Positions 55,226-64,000 of a stretch of 64,000 nt of DNA are shown here, piece after piece (within the stretch, counting starts at the first letter, position 1; each line of letters opens with the position of its first letter). A program made the translations under genes and the position numbers. Under the pieces are notes generated by a model that ran no database searches, was not told the origin of the DNA, and saw only the letters and a program-made list of their open reading frames with translations. Source of the DNA: Apostichopus japonicus (lineage: Eukaryota; Echinodermata; Holothuroidea; Aspidochirotida; Stichopodidae); assembly GCF_037975245.1 (NCBI RefSeq), contig NC_092575.1, forward strand, positions 17,139,810 through 17,203,809, written 5' to 3'.

Positions 55226-55408
55226 ATGCAGATCAAGAAGTTTGGTGGACAAATAAATGACTCGGAGAAGGTAGAAAATATCTTGCCTGGATCAGTTGTA
55301 ACTGTAACAACTGAGAAGGGAACTTACAAGACCAAATCTCTAATCATTACTCCTGGTCCATGGATATGTAAACTCATGAAACCACTTGGTTTGAATCTTC
55401 CCATACGG
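55226..55408 (+). pseudogene. PIPOX: PIPOX-like copy 3, exon 4
   Basis: MQIKKFGGQIND to LPIR; acceptor ctatatag, donor gtaatt. Confidence 0.85.
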
Positions 55409-56176
55409 GTAATTAAATCTGTATTCAGTTTGTAACTTGCGCTATCTGTAATATGTACATAAAACAAATGCATGTATAGTTACTTGATGATGGGATATAT
55501 ACTTACCAGTATGATCATAGACAAAGTCATAATTGGCCATTTGTTTACTTTTCCATATCTCGTAACTTATACTGATCACTGCTGTTACTGTGATTACTAC
55601 AATGGAGTTATGTGCTTCTTTTCACAAGGTTGGTTCTTTTCAAAGTTTGAACAAATAGTAAATTCAAGATCAAAACAACAATTTTGACAAACTAAATAAC
55701 TTTTGGGGTCTAAAGATATCATTGAAACACAATTCAGAGAGATCATTGACAAAAAGCAATATTCTTTCCAAGTCAAAACATGGAACACGTTAATGTGTGC
55801 ACAGAGGTGTAGCAATGGGGATGTTCAGACGGTTCATTGAATCAGGGGTCCAAACGTCCAGGGGTCCAAACGTCCAGGGGTCCCAACGTCCAGGGGTCCC
55901 AAGGGTTTAATTTCAACATTTAGACTCCTCGGATCCACTTCTGCCAGTCTGGTGAGATAGCCAGACAGAAATTTGTAGCTTTTACATTAATAGCTTTTGT
56001 GCCAAGTTCACGCTGTTTAGATTTAATAAGGATGAAGGTCCCCAGCTTTTCACTTGTGAACCGGGGTCCTTGAAACCCTATTGTTACGCTAATGTGTCTC
56101 TGCATGTGTGTCATACATGTTACAAAAGTAGTGGTGAATGGTTGCTTGTTGTCAAACCGACCACTTTTCGCATTAT

Positions 56177-56464
56177 ACGTGGAGTGTTATACGCGTGGAG
56201 TGTTATACGCATGGAGCGTGGAGTGTTAGCTCAGTGGTTAACGCTGGTGCCTTTCAATCATAAGGTCCCCGGTTCGAGTCACTCCCAGATTAATGTATGT
56301 CGTCCAGTTACAGAGTTGTTGACAATTAACAATTCATAATCATGGACGTTAAATATGAATGTAAGAGACTGACTTCGGTCAGCTTGCGGCTTTGATAAGC
56401 CAATGAGGCTTCTTCGCGAGTTCCTGCTTGCAGGAGGATCTAATATATATATACATACATACTT
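56177..56464 (+). repeat. Full-length SINE family A with stuttered 5' end (only in second version)
   Basis: The SINE proper runs 56214-56464 (gttagctcagtggttaacgc, ggttcgagtcactcc, cgcgagttcctgcttgcagg, (cata)n tail). It is preceded by three short repeats of cgtggagtgttatacg. The first version at about 29285 reads straight through (cattatacttattctgat). Best-preserved A and B boxes of the family in this window. Confidence 0.9.
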
Positions 56465-56734
56465 ATTATGATAAGGGTCTAGCATGCACATTCTAGTTTG
56501 TTTTATTTGTTTGCTTTCTTAACATTTGACGTTTTGACGAAAAAAGCTCTGAAAACTTCTTAAATTATTGAAATACCATTCCCATAATGTTCCCAAGAAT
56601 ATTAACATGAACTTTCGAAAGAAGCTATTTATATGTTAAAGATGTTAAATATGATCGTATTACTTAGCCTAACATTGAAATATCCAAAGGTTTTCATGTA
56701 TTTTTTTTCTTCTTTCGCTTCGGAATGTTTTCAG

Positions 56735-56893
56735 GTTGTAAAAATCACTCTGTGTTATTGGACAGAGAAAATACCAGGCCAGTCTAAGAAATATCCAACA
56801 TTCTGTGATTTCGGCATTGATAAACCAGATGGTTTTACAGAACCAGTCTATGTTTTTGGATTCCCGAGTATAGAATATAACGGACTGAGAAAG
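56735..56893 (+). pseudogene. PIPOX: PIPOX-like copy 3, exon 5
   Basis: VVKITLCYWTEK to YNGLRK; protein identical to copy 2 in this exon. Confidence 0.85.
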
Positions 56894-58128
56894 GTAAGGA
56901 ATTTTGCAAAATGCGGAAGTGAGAAAATAATGTCAGAACAAGAAAGAATAAGGAGAAGGGGAATTGTCACATATGTCATATAATTTTCCCGGGCCCTTTT
57001 AATATACACACTTCAATAAGCCAGAATTAACCATAAAGATTAGCATATAGGCTATGGCAGAAATAACTATGATGAGCATGGTTGTCACAAATAGCTAAGA
57101 AAAATGTTGATCCGTTTGGGAGATACCCTATCGTTTAAAAGTCATGTCTGTAAGCGGTCATTTTTTTGTGTGTGGTAAATATGTGTTGCCATAGTGCCCC
57201 GAAGATCTGAAACTTTTAATTCTCTTTATTTTTATGTTTTCGAGGGTATAGAAGAAGAATGCTTACATTGTTGACGCTGAAACGAAATCAAGAAGAAACA
57301 AATACAATAAAATGAAGTAAACAGGTTGCTCGATGACGTCATATTTAGACTTGATCAAGTCTTCGGCCTTGTGTGCAGGAAAATTAAACCTGTGATATCT
57401 TCCAAAGGGAATAATATATTTCTTACATGCTTGGGAAAGTTATGAATGGGACAATTATCTCTTTTACATAGAGCAATAACGATGATCATGAGGTTTTGTA
57501 CCATTTTAATTACCAAAGTATTGCTGTTTCAAAATTCTGATAGAAGTTTGCACGGAAAGACTACACCTTTTTTTGGATGACCGTATGACAAGCCGTCAAC
57601 TATCCGCACATCAGACCATTAGACTAACTTCAGCTAAATTTCATCACTGGATTCCAAGCTTCTTTAGTCACCAGTATATATTGTTCCATACGCTGCGTGT
57701 TTGTTTTATTTTGCATTGTGAAGAAATATGCTTTAAAATTGACTCAAAAATAAATAAACGGAATGATTTGCCTGTGAATCGGCTGTATAACTTTTTAATA
57801 AGTGTCAGTATAGTCTTTAGAATGTTTTAGAAGGTTACTATATAACAATTGCCACAGGATGTGAGATTTTTGTGCTCAGTTTTATTTGGGTTCCTTGATG
57901 GAAACTTTACGTCCATACAGCTCTATCTTTTCCTACTAAAATAAGCTATGTGCTGCACTTAAGAAAGATCGTCGCAGTTTGAAACATCTGCAGTCCTTTT
58001 ATACAAACTCTGCAAATTTTTATACACTTACCTAAACAGATGAGGGGGAGGGGGGGGGGTGGCTTTGTACGTTAATTTGTATATTTTGCCTATTTTGTAT
58101 ATTTTGTTCTCTACTCAATTTTATGCAG

Positions 58129-58290
58129 ATCAGTGTTCACCATGGTACGGGGGTCGATCCAGATCAAAGAGACAGCTTCATCGCAGATGAGACTAAAGAT
58201 GTTCAATTTTTGTTGAATTACATGAAGAGACGATTCCCCGAATACGGATATAATCCAGACCCTGCTATCATTGAGAAGTGTATGTATTCT
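58129..58290 (+). pseudogene. PIPOX: PIPOX-like copy 3, exon 6
   Basis: ISVHHGTGVDPDQRD to IEKCMYS; donor gtgagt. Confidence 0.85.
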
Positions 58291-58476
58291 GTGAGTACTT
58301 CATGTTTCACTGCCTATACACAGTGGGAGCAAAATTATATAAAGAGGAATGATATATCGCATACCATATCGATATAGCAATATATCGAAAACAGTTGTTT
58401 TTGTGTACTTTCAACACGAGGCAAATATATATGATACGTTACCCGTGCACCCTGTCCATTCATTCTACCTATACAC

Positions 58477-58856
58477 CAGTGGCGTAGGAAGGTACTTTTG
58501 TGTGGGGGGGGGCTGAAGATCGATGGCCGGCCTGGGGGAGGGGTCTAAAAAATTCCAAAGGGGAGGGGGACACCCCCTCCCCTTTGGAATTTTTTGCATT
58601 TCCAGGTGGCCTCAGATGCAATTTGGTACAATATAGCACACTTCAACACCCACTCCGTTTTGTAAACTTAATTTTGTATTTTCACCTGGCCTTAGATGCA
58701 ATTTGGTGCTCCAAATGAGATTTTTTTCTCATTTGGAAATGAAAAAGGGGTTTTCTGACTTGCGAAGCGGGGGGGGGGGGCGGAATGATACTTCCGCCTC
58801 TCCACATTTTTCACTGGGGGGCTGGCGCCCCCAGCCCCCCGGTTCCTACGCCCTTA
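58477..58856. mobile_element. Short hAT-like element (CAGTGGCGTAGGAA family), second version
   Basis: Counterpart of 31317-31685 with the same ctatacac duplication (58469-58476, 58857-58864). Confidence 0.9.
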
Positions 58857-59398
58857 CTATACACAGCTCAAAAGTGTCTGTTTAGCAACTAAAATAGAGA
58901 GGAGATGTTGGCGAGTCTTCTAACTTTACTAACTTTTTATACAATTTCCTTAATCTAGTAGTCAGGAACATTTGATTTGGTGTTTGATTCAAAGTCTGTT
59001 TTCCTTGTTAACACAATGCAAAACGTTTGAAAATGCTTTTTGGTTTGCTTGCAGCTATATATAAGCTAGATATATGTTTTATATGCACAGTCACGGTACA
59101 TGACAGAATTTCAATCGCAATTGGTCACGATAATAACTTCATCATGTTTACATATTTTAGAACAGCTCGCAGAAAGTTATGCTTCATATGAATTTTTGTT
59201 TTTATAATATCTAGTAAACACGAAGGTCGGGTGAATAACGTTAGATATGAAGAGCAAAATAATTTTGACATTATATAATTACATATAATTTTAGTACAGG
59301 GATTACGTTATCTTAATTAAATCATCTAATATATTAGAGAGAAAGAGGAAAAACCTCAAGTTTTATTGTGTCATTCTAGTCTAGTTCACAATTGTTAA

Positions 59399-59669
59399 CA
59401 GGCGCGTAGCCAAGTGGAGGGGGGGCGAAGGGGGCAGCCGCCCCCCCCCTTCAGCATTTTTTTTTAATGTTTTTGTGATATCGCTAGTATTTTCAAAGAG
59501 AAAATGCTAAGATGCAACTTACAAGGCCTGGGAAGTGCCTTTTCCAGCGATCTGGGAGGCATTTTCAGCCAAAATTTTCTTTTATGCTTCGCGCCAAAAT
59601 GGTGGCGCTACGCTTATATAGTTTGCAATGCCGAATCTACAGTTTCGCCCCTCCCTGGCTACGCGCCTG
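59399..59669. mobile_element. Short hAT-like element (GGCGCGTAGCCA family), second version
   Basis: Counterpart of 32229-32499, with the same attgttaa duplication; appears identical by eye. Confidence 0.9.
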
Positions 59670-59869
59670 ATTGTTAATAAACTATGTACGTACCAATCCC
59701 ACTATGGCGTTCTTAAGGACAATCAAATGACGAATATGTCATGTTTGTCTTTCTTGAATCAAGAGATAAACATAGATAAAATCATCATTTTGCTGTGTCA
59801 TTCTATATAGTAGCTATAGAGTTAACAATTGCTAGCGAAGCGGCTTATTCAATGTGCGTTTTTGGTTCC

Positions 59870-62540
59870 TTGCTTTAGCAAAAGGAACCTATGTAGTCAA
59901 GTTTGCGTGTGTGTGTGTGTGTGCGTGTGTGTGTGTGTGTGTCTGTGTGTGCATCTGTGACACTTGCTTGGGTACACTGTAACTCAACAAGGGAAAGTTG
60001 GACTTAACTCAAACTTGATATATAGATCCGCCATAGTGAGAAGGTGTGCCCTATTGTTTTTGGTGCCTGTGAAGGTCACCAAAGGTCAGTTAGAGGCCAA
60101 AAACCCAAAATATTAAAACTGCAATAACTCCCAGTGCCAATGTGCGACATGGTTGATATTTTGGAACAAGTTGTGAACTGGTAAGGGGAATATTTTGAAA
60201 CTTAACGGTCATGTGATCCAAGGTCACCAAAGGTCAATTAATGTTAAAAAACAACTATTTTTGTGATAACTTGAGGACAAAATGTCCGTTAGGGTTGGGA
60301 TTTGCTTCAATGTATTCCAATTGTCGACCCGCATCTGGGTGACCCATGACCTCAATTTGACCTCTGGTGACCTTTACGTGTTTTGGGGGATTTTTAAAGT
60401 TTTGATGTTATTTTCAGATGTCAAAGGTACCTTCTGATCATAAATGTCAATAGGTTAACCCCGTGTGACCTTTATGTGCGAAGTTATATGGGGTCAAAGT
60501 TTTTCGGTCAGAGTTAGGATGGTTGTACAGACTTGTCGTATTGTTTTTAAGAATCAGGAGATCAAACTACATCTGAAACCAAGGTCAAAAGGTCAAAGGT
60601 CACATTAGAAAAAAATGTGCTTAGTTTGGTAGGAAACGAGCAAAAATGAAAATGTTTGGTTTTGATGCTAGATTTGGATACCAAAGGTACCTTCCGATCA
60701 AAAATATCAATGGGATGACACCCGTGTGACCTTCGTGTGCGAAGTTATACGAGGTCAAAGTTAATTTTCAGACATTTAATGCAATAACTCCCCGTTCAAA
60801 GGTGTGACATGGTTGATATTTTTGGACAAGTTGCAAATGGTATAGGGGAATATTTTCAAACGTAACGGTCATGTGATCCGAGGTCACCAAAGGTCAATTA
60901 ATGTTAAAAAACTTGTATTTTGGGAGGAGAAAATGGGCAAAGAAAAATATGTTTAAATTTGTATAATTTGATGCTCTATTTAGGTCTCACCAATCAAAAA
61001 TGTCAATAAGTTGACCCAAGTTGACCTTTGTATGTTAAGTTACATGAGGTCAAAGTTAATTTTCAGACATTTAGTGTAATAACTCCCAGTGCCAAGGTGT
61101 TACACGGTTGATATTTTGGGACAAGTTGCAAATGGTATAGGGGAATATTTTCAAACTTACCGGTCATGTGATCCAAGGTCACCAAAGGTCAATTAATGAT
61201 AAAAAACTAGTATTTTTGCGATAACTTGAGAACAAATTGTCCGTTAGGGTTGGGAGTTGCTTCAATGTAATCCAATTGTCGACCCGCATCTGGGATACCC
61301 TTGACCTCAATTTGACCTCTGGTGACCTTTTCGTGTTTTGTGCATTTTTACAGTTTCGATGCTATTTTCAGATGTTAAAGATACCTTTTGATCATAAATG
61401 TCAATGGGTTGACCCCGTGTGACCTTCGTGTGCGAAGTTATACGAGGTCAAAGTTAATTTTCAGACATTTAATGCAATAACTCCCAGTGCCAAGGTGTCA
61501 CACGGTTGATATTTTTGGAGTAGTTGCAAATGGAAGAGGGGAATATTTTCAAACTTAACGGTCATTTGATCCAAGGTCACCAAAGGTCAAACAATGATAA
61601 AAAGGTAGTATTTTTGCGATAACTTGAGAATATTGTCAGTTAGGGTTGGGAGTTGCTTCAATGTAATCCAATTGTCGACCCGCATCTGGGTGACCCTTGA
61701 CCTCAATTTGACCTCTGGTGACCTTTTCGTGTTTTGGGGATTTTTACAGTCTCGATGCTATTTTCAGATGTTAAAGGTACCTTCTGATCATAAATGTCAA
61801 TAGGTTGACCCCCGGATGAGCTTTGTGTGTGAAGTTATACGAGGTCAAAGTTAATTTTCAGACATTTAATGCAATAACTCCCAGTGCCAAGGTGTGACAA
61901 GGTTGTTTTTTTGGACAAGTTTTGAATGGTATAGGGGAATATTTTCAAACTTAGCGGTCATCTGATCCAAGGTCACCAAAGGTCAGCTAATGTTAAAAAA
62001 ACTAGTATTTTGGGGGGAGAAAATGGGCAAAGAAAAATGTTTGAATTTTTACAGTTTTGATGCTCTATTTAGGTCTCACCAATCAAAAATGTCAATTGGT
62101 TGACCAACGGGTGACCTTCGTGTGTGAAGTTATGTATACAAGTTCAAAGTTAATTTTTAGACATTTAATGCAATTAAATCCCAATGCCAAGGTGTGACAC
62201 GGTTGATATTTTCGGACAAGTTGTGAATGGGGTGGTGGAACTTTTTCAAAGTTAAAGGTCATGTCATCTGAGGTCACCAATGTTATCATATCTGTTGACC
62301 CGCTTGTAGGTTACCTTATATTTCTTACATTTTCGACGCCATATTTAGATCTCAAAAGTGCCTTTTGATCAAAAATCCGATCACATTTTGTGATCACAAA
62401 AGTGTTGGCTATAGTGTTGGTTACTTTATGGGTACATATAGGACCACAATTAATTGGACTATTTGAGCCCAATCTTGCTTGATAATATAATGTGTATTGT
62501 CATATACCCAAAGCAACGAACCACGGTGCCATTGGGCTCT
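59870..62540 (+). repeat. Array of degenerate AGGTCA-rich units, second version
   Basis: Collinear with 32690-35360; differs by a longer (tg)n run (59907-59942) and scattered single bases. Confidence 0.85.
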
Positions 62541-62904
62541 TGTTTATTTAAACAAAGTGTACATTATTTTTTAATAAAAACATCACATTTTCACCAAATT
62601 CAGCAAGTTGCGTGCAATTTACAAGAAAAGAAAGCAATCCATGCATGGAGTTACAGATCTCATCTTCCTCCATGACAGAAGTGATTGTTGAGTTATACTT
62701 CTGAATGCATCTGCTTGCTATCTTTCAAATATCAAATTTGTCCCATGATTCTCTATATATCTTGTGGTTTAATGACTTTTTCCGATACTGATATGCAAGT
62801 ATTGGCTAAAATAACAGTTTCTGTGGGTATTTTGACATTTGACACATGGTCAGTGACCAGTACACACCAAGTTTTGCACGTGATCGGACTCATCGTGTAG
62901 GAGT

Positions 62905-63110
62905 GTCACGAGTATGCTTGACGCAAGCCTAACGACTATCGTGCAGCTGGATAAATTTACTGATGAATATTCATTTGTTGTCTGTTTTGCTCACGAAGTT
63001 CAAATTAGTAGCATACGACATTCTAGTATATGCTTTGTTTAATTCACTGATTGCTCGACGGGCATCAATGGAATTTGTGCAAGTCTTTGTTAAGATTAAT
63101 TTGCAAGGAG
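62905..63110. mobile_element. About 0.2-kb insertion (only in second version)
   Basis: aggagt stands on both sides (62899-62904 and about 63106-63111), while the first version near 35720-35727 has it once (gtgtaggagttcgtgac). The inserted sequence shows no clear terminal repeats or tRNA-like head, so its type is unknown. Confidence 0.75.
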
Positions 63111-63111
63111 T

Positions 63112-64000
63112 TCGTGACACACTTTTTAGCACATTTTAGGTCTTGCCCATGCAGTGCAGGCAGACTGCCCTATCTTCAGGTCGTAATGTTATGGCACAGT
63201 CCGGCCTGCGTATTTTTTTTTTCCAGGACGAACGTGGGCATCGGCCAATCAAATCCCTGGATTCCAAACATGTGACGCTTTTCAAAAAACATGTTCTGAA
63301 TCTTTTTTCCTAGTTTTGACCCCAGATTATGAACGAGAATCCTTCATTTTCATAAGAACTGGATCCCTAACCCACTTTCTAAACCCTAGTTCTGATTTCA
63401 AACGAATTTGTAAATTCCTGAAAACCTGAGACCTTTATCCGTCCTGGGAATAAAAATCAGGCGCCCGGCCTTGGTCATCATATGTTAAGAGATAGACATT
63501 TGTCGATAGCTATGGAACGTTTGGTTTTCCGTAGGTTTCGTTTAACTCCAAGCAAGGACTGCTCTTTTTTAAAGGCTGTTGATTGTCGCAACGAAAGCTT
63601 TTTCATCTGAGTGATGTCCGCCCCAAAGAGTTCAATTTTTTCCTTATTACTAGCTTGGTTTGAACTATTTTGTGAAGTTGTTAGATGATGGAGATAAACA
63701 CACCTAGATCCGTGCCTATAACGTCAAGGGGAATATGTTTCTACGGGCAAGTATAATTTGAATGTACAAATCGGGACGAAAATTGCTTGATTTTTATATT
63801 AATTATGAGAGTCTCTACTAATTTATATCGAGATCGAATTAACATATTTTTTTATTAGTTCTTACGGAACAATATCTCCATGAGGTCAATAAAATGAATT
63901 ATTTAAAATGTCGGCCTACACTGTAACCGTGTAATCTGTACTGATGGCATTTTAAGAATGTGCTAGAATTGCAAATACTATATATACCGGTGTAGTATAA
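63112..64000. other. Right flank, collinear with 35727-36620, no gene seen
   Basis: Matches the stretch just right of the AGGTCA array in the first version and ends about 240 bases before where a lectin exon 3 would be expected. Confidence 0.6.

Larger units (their letters stand above)
54283..58290 (+). pseudogene. PIPOX: PIPOX-like copy 3: exons 3-6 only (exons 1-2 absent, 7-8 not in window)
   Basis: Exons 54283-54499, 55226-55408, 56735-56893 and 58129-58290 keep the lengths, phases and splice sites of copy 2 and are free of stops. They differ from copy 2 by few residues: EVVQ for EMVQ, KISRNHK for KIPKNHK, TVTTEK for TVRTEK, YGYNP for YGDNP. Catalytic-type Lys (GLRK/ISVH junction) and flavin-linking Cys (IEKCMYS) are kept. 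No exon 1 or exon 2 lies upstream in this version. Without the GGGIVG FAD motif a transcript from here alone cannot make a working enzyme. It may be a pseudogene, spare exons, or an allelic version of copy 2 joined by the assembler. Confidence 0.8.
49566..64000. repeat. Segmental duplication, second version (partner 25085-36620)
   Basis: Collinear with 25085-36620 apart from insertions and a replacement at 51034-54094. It runs off the right edge in the middle of what corresponds to the start of the lectin neighbourhood. Confidence 0.95.

Overview
This is animal nuclear DNA: AT-rich, with short exons, GT-AG introns and a very dense load of mobile elements (SINEs, LINE and Penelope fragments, short DNA transposons, AT/TG microsatellites). 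SINE types, the lectin style and the gene content suggest an invertebrate deuterostome. An echinoderm, possibly a sea cucumber, is my best guess, but the sequence alone does not prove it. Nothing prokaryotic or viral was seen.

Layout. 1-1.2 kb: the two N-terminal exons of an SLC22 organic-ion transporter on the minus strand; the rest lies off the left edge. 1.2-7.4 kb: repeats, including SINEs, a short DNA transposon with 8-bp target duplication, a U2-snRNA-headed tandem repeat and a 19-bp GC-rich minisatellite. 7.45-17.6 kb: a complete eight-exon gene for a peroxisomal sarcosine/L-pipecolate oxidase-like flavoenzyme (PIPOX family, 390 codons plus stop; copy 1). 17.6-24.5 kb: intergenic repeats and one weak candidate exon. 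24.5-48.9 kb: a second complete PIPOX-like gene (copy 2) with exons 1-6 at 24.5-31.1 kb and exons 7-8 at 47.8-48.9 kb. Its 16.7-kb intron 6 contains a C-type lectin gene on the opposite strand (36.8-40.8 kb). 49.6-64.0 kb: a second version of the interval 25.1-36.6 kb carrying PIPOX exons 3-6 (copy 3). Exon 1 lies outside the duplicated part. Exon 2 is replaced by about 3 kb containing a decayed LINE reverse transcriptase.

PIPOX-type enzymes oxidise N-methyl or cyclic secondary amino acids in peroxisomes. The lectin is predicted secreted. SLC22 proteins move organic ions across the plasma membrane. I see no evidence that the three work as one pathway; they look like neighbours in a locus shaped by tandem duplication.

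The most informative aspect is comparative. The two versions of the duplicated segment are about 97-99% alike where checked by eye, and differ by clean insertions: a SINE tail and a foldback element only in the first, a full SINE, a TTAA-flanked element and a 0.2-kb insert only in the second. Either this is a young segmental duplication or two divergent haplotypes were joined in the assembly. The sequence alone cannot decide.
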